In this document: piece by piece, positions 1 through 11,990 of the stretch
Layout of the letters: each line of letters starts with the position of its first letter
Position numbering within the stretch: position 1 is the first letter of the stretch
NCBI GenBank assembly: GCA_008638375.1
Contig: CM018035.1
Location: forward strand, 24,602,807 to 24,666,806
Direction: 5' to 3'
Length of the DNA stretch: 64,000 nt
Source of the DNA: Nyssa sinensis
Taxonomy: Eukaryota; Streptophyta; Magnoliopsida; Cornales; Nyssaceae
Position numbers and translations under genes: made by a program
The notes under the pieces: model-generated
The model's database searches: none
Told to the model about the DNA's origin: nothing
The model's input: the letters and a program-made list of their open reading frames with translations, nothing else

Positions 1-117
1 CGCATCGAAAAAGGAGTTACGGAATGAAAGTTATGAGGCAAACATCAAAAACTGAATTACTGCGCAGCCAAACGTGGCCTTAACCAAAAATGGTGAGAAA
101 GGGGCCAAATGGGAGGC

Positions 118-190
118 CAAGGGAATTGAACCCTTGACCTTTGAGAGAATAAATTCTTCCCAAAAACTTACCAGTTAGGCTACCCATTAC
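118..190 (-). other. tRNA-like A-box/B-box module antisense in LTR copy A
   Basis: On the minus strand an A-box-like TAGCCTAACTGGTAAG (168-182) is followed after about 30 nt by a T-arm-like CAAGGGTTCAATTCCCTTG (118-136). The arm has a 5-bp stem and a TTCAATT loop. Equivalents occur at 37806-37872, 54028-54102 and 58081-58161. It is not a full tRNA: no acceptor stem was found. Confidence 0.55.
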
Positions 191-2614
191 TTTGTACATA
201 TATATGCAACTTATTTGTATATATCTCTGTATTGCCTTAACTTGCCACCCAAAGCAACCAATGAGATTACATGCAAACCCCATATGATTGGTTTGCATCA
301 GCCCACCTCAGCCCTAGGTTCCACTGATTCTCTGATGTATACATCTAGAGATGTATATGTATAGGTATGTGTGATATTATATATATAGATATATATGTAT
401 ATATTACATATAAAAGACTGATATTTGCTAGTTAAAGAGGAGAAAACAGATCTGTTGGGGGTGAGAGACCAAAGGAGTGAGAGAGAGAGAGAGAAAGGGC
501 TGCATGTACGTGTGTATCCATGGCTTGTGTGTATACAAGCTTGTGCATGCCTATTGTTTACATGGAAATGCACCAAAGGACAGAGGGGAACTGAAGCATG
601 ACTGAACTGAGGCAGCCACCGAGGTCGTGCCTGAACCAAGCCAGAGGAGAGACTGCCACTGTTGAAGGTAAAAATTCAAATTTTTCCTTCATTTATTGGT
701 TTGAATTTTTAGAATTGTTTTGAGGAAATTCTGGGGCTATAAGGACTGTAATTGCATGCATGTTAGCTAGACTGAAAATCTAGGTTGTTTAAGCATAAGA
801 AGGACCATCGGACTGCTTGGAATTCAAGCAAAAACCCAAAGCCGTGACCCATCCTCCATGGATGACCTTGCATGCAACCAATCTGAAATGACCAAAACCA
901 AACCATGTTTGGATGGTCGAGACTTGATCTATAGGTCACGAGAGTTTCCAAACACCAACCCGCGACCCTAGAGCACTGATTTGGACCCTTAAAACCGAAC
1001 CTATAGGTTTCGGCCATGAAACCCAACTCCCAAATCAGACTTCTAAATTATGATTTTGGAATGGGACATTGATTCCCATGGATATACGGTCACAAAGAAA
1101 CAAAAACCATGGAAAATGATGGAGAAAGGAGGATTTACCAGCCAAATTATCGTTTCGGCTATTCCTCCATGGATCAAACATTTGAGCTTGTTTCGAGCCA
1201 CCAAATCAATGCCAACTTGTTGGCATGACACCCAGAAGTAAACTGGAACCAAGGGCAGAGAGAATTCGTGGCCGAAATATCACGAATTTGAAGAAATCCG
1301 AACCTGTAACTAGGGCTACAGCACCTGACATGGTGAAGAAGACGACGAGTCGACTGGGTTGACTCGTCCAACACGTCTAAACCCACTGAACCGACTCGGA
1401 CACGTGTCTGTCCACGAGCGTGCCACCGAATTATTGAAACTGCGCCGTTTTGGTGTTAAAGATTTTAAATTAAAACCTGACTTCGACTGTTTGGCAACAC
1501 GGTTAATAAATCCGAAATTAGGGAAAATTGGATTGGGCTTAGCCCTAAACACGGATAAGGGCCAATTAGGGATGAGAGGGATATCTTATCCCGGTTTTCT
1601 GAGAGACTAGTGAACCGGTTGGTTCACTGGAGTTCTGGACCGGTTCAAATTTTGAACCTAAAACCCAAGGGGTTTGAACCCTAATTTAATGAAATTATAT
1701 TTTGACCCTAAAACTTTCTGAAAATTACGGATCTGCCCCAACAGTTCTGAATATTGCACAGTGGCCCAGATTTTAGAAAATTTCTTCATTTAAGCCCCTG
1801 GTAATTAATTAAATAATAAAATAATTATTTAATTATTTTATTAAATAGGTAAAATTACAATTTTACCCCTAGACATTAAATATGTCAAACGGAGTCCAAA
1901 TAAATTAAATAAATAGTGTATTTTCACTATTTCAAGTATTCTGGACTCAATGGTACAGTCCGATTTTGGAAATACAGTCCCAAAAAATACAGACTCGTAG
2001 GTGTAAATTACTGTATTGCCCCTGATGGCACCCAGACCCAAATAAAAATATCAGACAGTCTATTTTGACTATCTCGGGCATTCTGAACTCAACGGTGAGG
2101 TCCGTTTAATGAACTGAGGTCCCGAAAAATACAGACACATAAAGTGTAAATGACCGAATTGCCCTTAATGATACCCAGGGCCGATTAAACATAACAGACA
2201 GTCCAATTTCACTATGTTGGACGCTCTGGACCCAATGGTGAGGTCCATTTTATGAACTGACGTGTCGAAAAATACGACACATGAAATTACCAAATTACCC
2301 CTGATACCGTACGAGACCTAAACAAAGTCCGATTGGGATGAAACTGATACCGGTAGGAGCCCAGACACTGGTGAGACTGTATACTTGATTAGATGACGAA
2401 TCGGGGTCAGAATTACACAAAACGTAAAATGACCAAAATACCCCTGAGCACTGTAAGTGCAAAGTAGAGGTCGAATAAAGGTCAAACTGATCTGATAAAT
2501 TATCATAGGGATAATTATTAACACTGAAGGGCTAAATAAGACTCCGAGACAGTCAACGCGTAAAACGAGAAATGACCGATGTGTCCCGACGATCTAAAGC
2601 AGACACCAAATGAA

Positions 2615-3005
2615 GTCCAAGGGACTTACAAATTTATACATGAGATATATGGGACGTTCTGAGGACCATGATAGGGTCCGGGGCAAAAATGACAAAATTA
2701 CCATTTTGCCCCTAAGACTAAATAAGTACCCAACTGATACCGATTAAGGTCTAAAAGACTTAAAACTTCATATATACGATATATGGGATATTCTGAGGAC
2801 CATAACAGGGTCCGGGATAAGAATGGCAAAATTACCATTTTGCCCCTATGGTTAAAATGAGAACCTAACTGATACTGATTAGAGTCCAAAGGACGTAGAA
2901 CTTTGTACTTAAGATATAAAGACTATTCCGAAGACCACGACAGGGTCCGGGACAAGAATGGTAAAATTACCATTTTGCCCCTAAGGTTGAATGAGTGCCT
3001 GACTG
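2615..3005 (+). repeat. Three ~135-bp tandem subrepeats in LTR copy A
   Basis: The landmark AAAATTACCATTTTGCCCCT begins at 2694, 2828 and 2963, spacing 134-135 bp. The surrounding text (GATATATGGGA, GAGGACCA, AGGGTCCGGG) repeats with it. More diverged units of similar content extend upstream from about 1840. Confidence 0.85.
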
Positions 3006-3689
3006 ATAACAATTGAAGTCTAAATGACTTAGGATATAATCCTAATAACTGCTAAGCCTAATTAAAGAATGAAATAGCCTCGGGTGAGACCCAATGGAAG
3101 GGCGATAGGCTACTAGGCTATCTTAGGTAATCCGATAGATACCTAAGATGACGAATGAGACTTGAATGGATGAGTTCTGATCTGTCTGTGATTGATGATT
3201 ATTATTCAGGATATACATGGAGATGCCTGACGTACTTGGAGGTTATCGGATTATTTATGCAAGGAAATGAGCGTAAAGTTTGTGAGTAACTTCTGACACT
3301 GTTTTGATACTGTCCCTTAATTTACTGATCTGTTTTGAATGCAATTATATAAGTGCAATTATTTAAATGCATGCTTTTCGTACTATATCACTTATGACAT
3401 GGTTTTAGTCTTTTTAAATAATTGACTATATTCCTGATCCCTGTGCTAGCATCCCGTACTGTTTTGCCCGTTTTGAACTATTGAGATAAAATGGATATAT
3501 TGAACCATTATTTCCGAAACGATTAAATGAACCATGTGATATAGGCAAAGAACAACATTTTGTTGTATCGTACCGCTTTGTATAGTATACTGTCTGAATG
3601 CTATATTGTTTAAATGTATGTACTTAATGTACTCCCTTTGTACCACATTCCACGTGATGTGCTTGTGTCCTCCGAATTAGGAATTCCGT

Positions 3690-4440
3690 TCAGTTCGGTT
3701 ATGTGCTGTCCGTTAATGTTATGTCTACCTCGGTTGTTATGTTCCGTCCGGTTCTGACATGTTCCGTCCGTTGATGATCTGTCTGTCTTGATTGATATAT
3801 GGTCCAGTTCCGTCATGATCTATCCGTTAATGATATGTCTTTGTTTTGACTGATGTATTGTTCCGTTCGATTCTGTTACGTTCCGTCTGTTAATGATCTG
3901 TCTGTCTTGATTAATATATGGTCCAGTTCCGTCATGATCTATCCATTAATGATATGTCTTTGTTTTGACTGATGTATTGTTCCGTTCGATTCTGTTATGT
4001 TCCGTCTGTTGATGATCTGTCTGTCTGGATTGATATATGGTCCAGTTCCGTTGTGTACTGTCCATTGATGATACGTCTGTCTTGATTGAAACATTGTTCA
4101 GTCCAGTTATGATTAGTTCCGACAGTGATGTGTCCCTGACTTGATTGTTATATTGTTTCTACCCGGTTCCATTATGTTGTGTCCCTTTCATGATTGCCTG
4201 TGTCTTGATTAGTGTATTGTTTCCGTTTAGTTCTATTATAATTTTATCCGTTCGCGATATGCCTTTGCTTGACTGATGTATTGTTACCGTTCAATTCTGT
4301 TATATTCTGTCCGTTAATGTTATGTCTGCCTCGATTGATATGTTCCGTCCGGTTCCGACATGTTCCGTCCGTTGATGATCTGTCTGTCTTGATTGATATA
4401 TGGTCCGGTTCCGTTATGATTCGTTTTGTTAATGAAAAGT
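3690..4440 (+). repeat. ~120-bp degenerate tandem subrepeats in LTR copy A
   Basis: The landmark ATATATGGTCCAGTTCCG (or a one-base variant) begins at 3795, 3916, 4033 and 4396. Spacings are 121, 117 and 363, the last about three periods. Motifs such as TGTTCCGTCCG and GATCTGTCTGTCTTGATT recur throughout. Confidence 0.85.
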
Positions 4441-5228
4441 CTGTGTCTTGACCGATATATTAGCAATAGTTATTGTTCTGACCGATTGGTTATGTCATGT
4501 TCCGATCCGTTTGTATTGCCTGTTCGATTCTGTTTTATTGTACTAGACTGCTTATGAAATGGATTTATAAAAATAGTTATTTTTGTAATGACTAAATTAT
4601 CCATGTGCCTTGGGAGCACAAAACTGGTTTTGAAACCCATGATAGAGAATCTGTGTTACTCACTGGGCTTATTTAAGCTCACCCCATTATTCTGACATTT
4701 TTCAGGAATTACCTCCATTGGATTAGAAGGTACTATGACATGACGTGAATAGGCCAAGTGGCATCGCAAGTAAGGATCTGACGGCACTGAATTGTAGAGA
4801 CTGGTTTATTGTGGATTGAACGTGGTTATTCCGGTGAGTAGTATGTTATGACTGACTTGACTGATATATACTGGATAGACATGGCTCATGGAACTAATGG
4901 TACTCTAGAGATATTAGATCTGCTCTGTTGTTATATGCTTGATTTTAGATATACTCTGAAATTAGAACTGTTAACTGTTTTGGATTTAGACTTGCTCTGT
5001 GGTACATACCTTTATGGTGGATAAGTGAGTTGCATTCCCGTGACACAAAGAAAAAGTTTTAAATTTCGCTGCATCTGACCCTACAGTTGGAGTGCAATTT
5101 GTCGAAAAGTTCAGAATTTGCCTTTGGTTGGTCGCGTCGCGACCGACTGGCGGTCACGTCCGCGACATCCGCGTAGGGTGGGGTTCGGGATGTGACACTA
5201 TTAGTTCCTCAATTTAGTTATTTCTTCG

Positions 5229-5640
5229 GTGTTGGCACTTGTGAGCCACACTAATACCATTCCTCCCGATCGAGCTCGCTTTCTTTATACCATAGGGACT
5301 GGTGAGACTATAGATGCTTCATCTCATATATTTTGTTACTTCACGTCTACTATTACTGGAACCTGTCGTCATGCATTGCCATTTGGGAGCATCATCACTC
5401 GCCTCTTATCCTTGTATTATGTTCCTTTCCTTCGAACAGACCCCTTTTTTTTTTCGAAAGAACCATTCCCACGACATACATCCAAAGTCATATCCCAGCT
5501 CTTTCCTCTACTATGCACATCCAGAGGATGATTTCTTGGCTGAGGTTTTGGACCAACTGTACATTCCTGATCTACTAGTACCAGATCTAGTTCCAGCTCC
5601 TAGTCTTTCTATTGCTAATCTTGATCATCATTATGAATAG
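5229..5640 (+). pseudogene. Retroelement ORF fragment, plant transposon protein-like
   Basis: One frame reads about 100 residues containing RARFLYTIGTGETIDAS and HALPFGSIITRLLS. This resembles the domain found in many plant retroelement ORFs with a conserved 'LPFG..ITRL' segment (I think of Pfam PF20167, from memory). A second frame carries similarity from about 5314 to 5640, and a poly-T run near 5445 marks a likely frameshift. No start codon or upstream region is convincing because LTR copy A abuts it. It is a decayed fragment, probably internal sequence of the element whose LTR end lies at 6070-6248. Confidence 0.45.
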
Positions 5641-6069
5641 ATTTGTCAAGATTTCTTCTTTCTGGTCATGGCACAGATTGAGCATCAGGACCAGCGCATG
5701 CCCCATGATTTGTTTTTTCCTATCTTGGAGCATTTTGATTGACAGGAGACCACACTCAAGTCGTCAGTCTAGCCTCTCAGCAGATAACTTTTTTCCAGTA
5801 GTTTCAACATATGTCCTTAAGAAGTGCATCATCGTCTGCTACTGATGATGTTGGGATGATAGATCTGGATGATCCTCCACCTATAGTTGAGTGATGAGTG
5901 TTTATGTAGTAAGGCTTAGTTTTATTTTGGTTTATGTACTCAGACTTGTTTTGATGTTAGACATATTTATCTTTAGCTTATTCATATATATCTATCTGTT
6001 TTTCTAGTCTTATTACATTTATCTTATTTCTATTTTTTTTTATACATTATCTGATCTTGTTTATTTTTC
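5641..6069 (+). other. Non-coding stretch between ORF fragment and LTR end
   Basis: T-rich sequence with no supported ORF. The part after 5930 resembles the T-rich region that precedes the end of the Ogre-like LTRs at 8400 and 28000, so it may be decayed LTR. Confidence 0.4.
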
Positions 6070-6248
6070 TACTTCTTTGTTCATCCTATTATTTAGCCTA
6101 AAACAAGTTGGCGACTCCTTTGTGTATTCATATACATCCCAATCCAAAAAGAATACGTGTTCCTCTCCCACCTCGAGGGAGCGAACTTCTAAAACTGTGG
6201 GGTTTGTTTGAAACTCCTCTCCTAATTTTTCTAGGGTCTGCGCTTACA
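6070..6248 (+). mobile_element. 3' end fragment of an Ogre-like LTR
   Basis: From TTATTTAGCC through GTTGGCGACTCCTTTGTGTA, a GTGTTCCTCTCCCACCTCGA block and ending GCGCTTACA. It aligns with the last ~180 bp of the LTRs at 8470-8629 and 28075-28237. This is a third, independent copy of that LTR family, lying just upstream of the large element. Confidence 0.8.
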
Positions 6249-6900
6249 ATATATGCTTGAAAAGTCTTGTCAATCTAAGAAAAACAACAAGGACACCATT
6301 TCTCTATTTTCTATTACGGTCAAAGACCTAGAAGGTGTTTCGCTTATATTTATTATTTTTTTATAATTATTTTATTGAATAATTCATGATATTTGATGTA
6401 TAATTTCTTCACTTTAGGTTAGTGATGTACTTGACAACTTAACCCTACTAACCTAGGTTAGGTTATATTTTATCCCTTCATCAGGTTATGGCTTACATGT
6501 GATTAGGTTAGATTCTTGAATCTTAGTTTGTAATATTACACATATTGCTCAAGGTCTCAAAAGATTTGCTATTAACATTGCTTTTGACGCGTTATATAAA
6601 AACTACCCAATGAAAGGTGTTACAGTTGACCTTTATAAAGCCCAGCAGTTACAATACTTTAATTTTGAATTTATGGGTTGTCGGTTACAAGGCTTTATAG
6701 CTTGAGTGTCTAGCTGTTGGACTTAATGAAGCTATAACTGGTAGTTGGTTTATAGCTTAAAAGGCCCAGACCAGCCCAATCTTTGTGCACATATTTTCTC
6801 TCAACGTTCATATCATTTATTTTATAATTTTTGGGTAAAAGTTGCAATAAGCTTCAGTTTGGGTTATATGTTATAGCCATTAAAACATTTCCAAGATGCT
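6249..6900. other. Spacer between retroelement remnants, nothing recognised
   Basis: AT-rich sequence with no ORF, repeat or RNA signal that I can support. Its last five bases (ATGCT) match four of five bases after 28237 (ACGCT), read here as the target-site duplication of the next element. Confidence 0.5.
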
Positions 6901-7014
6901 TGTAAACACCTTATTTTCAGACCCTCGATTGTATAAAGTTTGGTTCCACCCTTTTTGGTAAGTTGCTACAATATGTTCCATCTAAGAATATTTTAGTAAT
7001 TTCTCATTCTGCCC

Positions 7015-7465
7015 TTAGAGGGCATTTTCGACATTTTGGTAATTGTCCATAAAGGGCAATTTGGTCATTTCATCCATAGAGGGACATTTTCGACATTTGG
7101 TCAGTTTTTCCATAAAGGATATTTTGGTCATTTCTCTCATAGGGGGCATTTCGAAATTTTGGTCATTTTGCCCATAAAGGGCATTTTTGACATTTTGTTC
7201 ATAGAGGATAGTTTGGTCATTTTGCCCATAAGGGACATTTTCGTCATTTTTCCCATAGACGGTGTTTTTGACATTTTGGTACTTTTGTCCAAAGAGGGCA
7301 TTTTTGTCATTTCGCCCATAAAGAGCATTTTTGTCATTTTGCCCATAGAAGGCATTTTGGTCATTTTGTCCATAGAGAACATTTTGGTCATTTCGCCCAT
7401 AGAGAACATTTCCGTTATTTTGACCATAGAAGGCATTTTCAAGATTTTGGTCCTTATGCCCATAA
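7015..7465. repeat. ~27-bp minisatellite in 5' LTR
   Basis: About 15 imperfect units of the type CATAGAGGGCATTTTGGTCA. Because 27 is a multiple of three, long ORFs run through it on both strands (166 and 148 codons). These are artefacts. Confidence 0.9.
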
Positions 7466-7680
7466 ATTCTCCATCGAATTAGGGGTGACATAGTAAACAT
7501 AAGTTTGTCCACCAAATACTTGCCTATTTCCTTCCCTTCATTATTTTAAGGGATTTTTCCTAGATTTGTGCACAAAATAATATCTATATCTAATTGTTTG
7601 CTCATTAAGCATTCAATCTTGGTCATTCAGTCCATAGGATTCATTGTGAGCTCTTGGATCAAATCTCCTTACTTTTTTCC

Positions 7681-7688
7681 TATAAATA
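7681..7688 (+). promoter_or_regulatory. TATA box of the 5' LTR
   Basis: TATAAATA in a C-rich/T-rich setting, present in both LTRs (7681 and 27281). It is the likely core promoter marking the U3/R boundary region. Confidence 0.6.
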
Positions 7689-8641
7689 AGACCCCTTAGC
7701 CACCATAATAAGGAGGAGAAAAATTAAAAAGCCAAATGTTGCAGCAAAAATCCTTCTCTCTTCCATATTTCTTGAAGCCTTGTTCTACACAAGCAAAAGT
7801 TCTAATCCATTAAAGGAGGAGTTCCATACCATTGAATATTCAATCCAAGGAATTCAAGCTCAAAGACTTGTTTGATTCAACCTAATCAATCAAGTACGCT
7901 CCCTAAAACCCTACTATTTTCTCTTTTCCTAATTCAATTCTTCTTATCACCCTTGATAGAATAAATTGAATCAGAGAACTACGTTAACTCTGATTCCATT
8001 ATTTGAATGGATACGTAGGATGCCTCATAGGTTCAAGTCTACTCATTTCCTTTAATCTATTTACTTTATGTCTTTTTTCTTATTTCTTCCATGTCAACCT
8101 TTCTCTACTCTTTCTTTTGGTTTATTTACTTTATTTATTTTGTTTATTTTATTTGTTCATGTCATTACAATCATTACCTCTGAATGTTCACTCTTTTACT
8201 TATTTTATGTCATGTAATATAAGCCTTGTGGATGAATACTTGGGGCCAGTCCTTTCAGACGGGGTGGGATGGGTACCTAACCCCTTCCCATCTCATACGT
8301 TAGTTCCCGAATTCAGAATTCTTTGGTTCATTATAGATTAGCTTTGTTTTAGTTTATTTTAACCCATATCAAGTGGTTTAAAATCTAAATAGGGTCAAAA
8401 TGATGTAATTTCAGTTTTTTTTGCTATTCTTTTTACATGTATTCTCCGTGGGTTGTATCAGGTTTGCTTGTTATTTAGCTAAAAATAAGTTGGCAACTCC
8501 TTTGTGTATTTAGGTACACCCCAATCCGAAAAGAGGGCGTGTTCCTCTCCCATCTTGAGGGAGTGGACTTTAAAAGTCGTGGGGGTTTATTTGAAACTCC
8601 TCCCTATTTTTCTAGCACCTGCGCTCATAGTAGGGGTTTGT

Positions 8642-8660
8642 TTGACACTTCACCGGGGAC
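8642..8660 (+). other. Primer-binding-site-like sequence
   Basis: TTGACACTTCACCGGGGAC lies 12 bp after the LTR end. It resembles the TGGCGACTCCACTGGGGAC type known from Ogre elements (arginine tRNA primer, from memory) with several C-to-T/G-to-A changes. The placement supports calling 6901-8629 a 5' LTR. Confidence 0.5.
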
Positions 8661-9518
8661 TTAGAGAGTTAAACTCGTTATTGTGTTCATCTATAAGGCT
8701 TTATGGTGGTTGTATATTTTAATTCATGTATTATCAGGTTTATTTAATGTTTGAATAAAAAACTGGATATATGTAACTTCATATCATGATATATTCATAT
8801 GCACTACATACCCTTCTACCCCCCGGACGGCTAGTAGCCCGCACCCTAGTTCCTTCATTACTGCTGGGAATGTCGGTAAAAGCCCTTCACTCCTCGACCT
8901 CCTACCAATTTCACTAGGGAAAGCCTCTAATGGTACTTTGGGAGGTATATCAAAAGGATTATCGTTGTACCATTTGATATGAGTCATTTCCTGAACAACA
9001 ACAGGAAGCATATAGGACATCCTATCGAAGGGAGCCTAAAGCCTGTGATTACCCAGCCTAACGTCATGCATGTAGTTCACTTTAGACCTTCAGTTGTAAT
9101 GAAAAACTCAGTTTTTACATAAGACACTCACTAGCCTTCGCGAAAATTGCTTTTTGAAAAAGCCCGAACAAAATTCGGACAACACACTCAGTGTGCCAAT
9201 CAGCACACAAGCAAGTGCGGATTGGAACTCCCCTCTATGCTGATCGGCATATAGTGAGGTGCCATCGTACTCCACAATTTCACAAATTTTTTTCAAAGTT
9301 CTGAAAAAACTCCATTTCTCTCACTTATTAGGCCTACAAAACGGACTTTGTTCTAGGCTTTTCAAACCATTGATGGATCATTAATATTAATACATTTCAA
9401 TCAATCAGATCAAGTGATTCCAACTAGGCTTGGAAACAGAATAGCCAAGGCAGACTACTTCAAGCCTGTGATCTCTCATCGAGTTCAAAGAAAGAAACTA
9501 CAATAAACACAGCTCCAA
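8661..9518 (+). other. Leader region before gag
   Basis: Non-coding leader between the PBS and the gag-like start. A 78-codon minus-strand ORF at 8784-9020 has no recognisable domain and is not supported as a gene. Confidence 0.5.
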
Positions 9519-11052
9519 TGGCCACGGATCAAGAATAGTTACTCCAGATGCTAACTGAGATAAGAAAATCCATCTTCGATCAATGAGAAGAGTCATAAAG
9601 ACTCGTCTGAACCTTTCAAGAATTCACACAACAGAGGCAGCCACCACCTTCAGTTCCGACAAATCTAAACAATGTGCTACCAATCCTTCAACCAATCCCT
9701 CCAATACCAAGTCAGGATACACCTCAACAGAATTCGTCAATTCAAAATGTAGTGGTTCATGATCTATTGATTGGACCTAGCAATATGCACTCGTAGAGGA
9801 AGTAAAACCTCAAGACAAAGCCCTCCTAAAAAGGTTTAAAAAGATGGAAACACTCATCTATAAATCCAACTGGAGTGATGACATGATTGAAATCCATAAA
9901 TTTTCTTTCTACCCCGAGGTCTGCCTCCCTCAAAAGTTCAAGATACCTAACTCAGACAAGTTCAATGGGACCACATCCCTGAAAACACATATGAAGCTCT
10001 ATATAAGAGCAATGCATCTATTGAGAGCTAACACCAACATGCTAGCTCAAATGTTTCATCAAACTTTGACAAGCATCGCCCTATATTAGCTTCTCATCCT
10101 AGAAGATGTCTTATTCTAGGATTGGGAAGAATTGTGTAATGCCTTCATAAATCAATACAAGTACAACAATGAGCTCGACATTACCTTGAGAGACTTAGAG
10201 ACCACGCAACAAGAACTAAAAGAAAGTTTGTCAGCCTTTATCACCCGCTGGAGGAGTAAGGTAGCATAAATGATCAACTAAACTAGTGAATCAGAACAAG
10301 TGCAAATGGTAAAGAGAACTTGCTTCTCATTTACCACGAGCCTTTATTTGCCCATTACTACGAAACCTTCGAAGCCATTAGTAGGGGCTAGAACTCGTGT
10401 CGAGGATGTTATCTATAACGGCACTCTAAAGTCAAGCGATCTTAGGCCACAAAAAGTTGTTCCTGACACCAAACTCAGTACACCAACTCACATGATCAGT
10501 GTCGTCAACACTTCTCAGCCATTCTCTTCATCCACTCCACCAGACGCACTCCAACAATGCCCACAGAGGAAGTTTTTCGACTTACCAGTTCCCATGGGAG
10601 ACATTTACAAGAATTTCCATGAGAATAGGCTCTTTCAGCCTCTAGAGCCTAAACCTGTCCCAAATCCTTTACCTAAAAGATATGACGCCAACCAACACTG
10701 CCCTTATCACCAACGGGACAAACACAATATCAATCAATGTCGAGCTTTGAGACACGTCATCCAAGATCTCATTAATAGGGGAACCATTGGGGCTCCACTA
10801 TCGAAGCCTAATATGACTACTAACCTGTTGCCAGTTTATAACAATCGCCTTAACATCATTATGTTAAACCTCGAAAGTGGTGATCCCACTGAGTCCATCA
10901 CCAAGTTTAATCATTCTATGGCAAATACCATAGTCATTCTAAACTTCAACATGATTACTTGGGACAAATTCATGGGGAGAAATAGTCAAGCTAGCTCAAC
11001 CAATGCAGTCCATATCACCCGAGGGGGCCGACCCTTCAAACCTAACCACTAG
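9519..11052 (+). pseudogene. gag: gag pseudogene, Tat/Ogre type
   Basis: Begins at an ATG with frame MATDQ then an early stop (TAG, probably once CAG) and LLQMLTEIRKS, typical of retroelement gag starts. Capsid-like sequence runs from about 9800 (KFKIPNSDKFNGTTSLKTHM, MKLYIRAM) to about 10300. The longest intact stretch is 10300-11052 (about 250 codons). It carries PKRYDANQHCPYH, then HNINQC and RHVIQDLINRGTI, the modified Cys-His knuckle and following helix of Tat-lineage gag. Several in-frame stops, for example near 10087 and 10268, mean no full-length product. The gag protein would package element RNA in virus-like particles. Lineage is inferred from motifs, not from a search. Confidence 0.8.
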
Positions 11053-11990
11053 CAAGTAAATGACCTTATGACTAAATTTCTAAAAACTAAGCAGCCGGGC
11101 GAGACTCCACCACAGGCTCCCGTCGAGGAAGAGCTCTTTAAGCAACTCAAGAGGACTCAGGCCAATATTTCTATTTGGGGTTTGCTCACTTCATGGTTTC
11201 CACATCAATAGGTTATTTTAAAACAGCTAAATGAGTCTCAAGTTCCCACTACTACCACCCTTAAGTAGCTCACTCAGATTATTGGAGGGGTGCAATCCAA
11301 CAATGTCATTACATTCACTAACCATGACTTACCCTAGGAAAGAGAGTACATATGGTGCTCATTGATAACAGATCAGCTCTCAATGTGTGTCCTCTTAGGA
11401 CTACAAAGTGCCTTCGTTTGGAAATATCTGATCTAACGTCATCAACAAAGTAGGGAGGGAATACGACAATACCCGGTGAGAAATGGTGAGAGTCTTGACA
11501 CTCACCATGAATTTAGGCCCAGTTGAAACCACTACACAGTTCCAAGTACTAGATGTCTTGGCCTCCTTCAATCTGCTACTAGGTCGACCATGGATGCATG
11601 AAATCAAAGTTGTAGCTTCCTTTCTATATAAGAAACTCAAGTTTACATGCCAACTCAGAGTAGTCACCATTTATGGAGACACTGATCCCACTCATGATCC
11701 GACTCCTATCCTAAAGATCCAGCACGAATTTGGAAAAATGACACTCACAAGCTTTACCCATGTCAGAAGTTTAAAGAACGATCAAACACCCGAGGGTGAA
11801 CATTTACAAAGATTCGGTCTTGCATATCATGAAGTTCATGAGGTACGTGCCCGGTAAAGGTCTTGGTCATTACTTATAAAGCTTGCCTATACCACCCCAA
11901 CAGCCAGAGAGGGAGTACACATTCGGACTCGGTTATACACCCACTGAAAAAGACTTCTGAAATAAAGCCTTGGTCACTTGATCTAAGAAA
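11053..11990 (+). pseudogene. Aspartic protease pseudogene with G-patch-like tail
   Basis: A linker at about 11065-11340 (KTKQPGETPPQ, then LFKQLKRTQANISIWGLL) is the segment that precedes protease in Tat elements. The active-site motif reads LIDNRSALNVC near 11358-11390, where the family normally has D-N-G-S. The Gly-to-Arg change should inactivate it. 11483-11857 keeps the C-terminal half (LTLTMNLGPVETTTQFQVLD, NLLLGRPWMH). After a frameshift near 11830 the sequence PGKGLGHY appears, resembling the G-patch-like segment found downstream of protease in this lineage. Stops and frameshifts abolish translation. The protease would cleave the Gag-Pol precursor. Confidence 0.75.

Larger units (their letters stand above)
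1..5197 (+). mobile_element. Long LTR (family L, copy A), left end outside window
   Basis: Non-coding sequence ending in GGGTTCGGGATGTGACA, the same terminus as the complete LTR at 20563-25660. The block at about 4620-4740 (a TTACTCACTGGGCTTATTTA stretch, then a CAGG acceptor-like site and CCATTGGATTAGAAGG) closely matches 25090-25180, so both are one family. Neither a TGGTATCAGAGC-type primer-binding site nor coding sequence follows position 5197, so this is a solo LTR or a 3' LTR. Internal subrepeats and an antisense tRNA-like module are listed separately. Short ORFs across it are not supported as genes. The chromovirus (Tekay/Del-type) assignment is inferred from the related copy at 50378-54543. 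Confidence 0.8.
6901..8629 (+). repeat. 5' LTR of Ogre-like element
   Basis: Starts TGTAAACACC and ends GCGCTCATA, where the 3' LTR ends GTGCTCACA, so the terminal CA is mutated here. It contains a 27-bp minisatellite (7015-7465) and a TATA box. Alignment to 26059-28237 is continuous apart from minisatellite length and a segment (about 26770-27060) missing here. ORFs inside it are repeat artefacts. Confidence 0.8.

Noticed and set aside
118..190. Functional tRNA gene
   Set aside because: A- and B-box-like elements are present but no acceptor or anticodon stem pairs convincingly.
298..639. 113-codon minus ORF
   Set aside because: Runs through TA and GA microsatellite sequence in an LTR, with no domain.
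7015..7515. 166-codon minus and 148-codon plus ORFs (also 220 and 189 codons at 26151-26813)
   Set aside because: Entirely produced by a 27-bp minisatellite. Repeated Met/Thr/Lys or Ile-rich text has no domain, and opposite strands are equally open.
8784..9020. 78-codon minus ORF in the retroelement leader
   Set aside because: No recognisable domain and no splice or promoter signals; too short to support.
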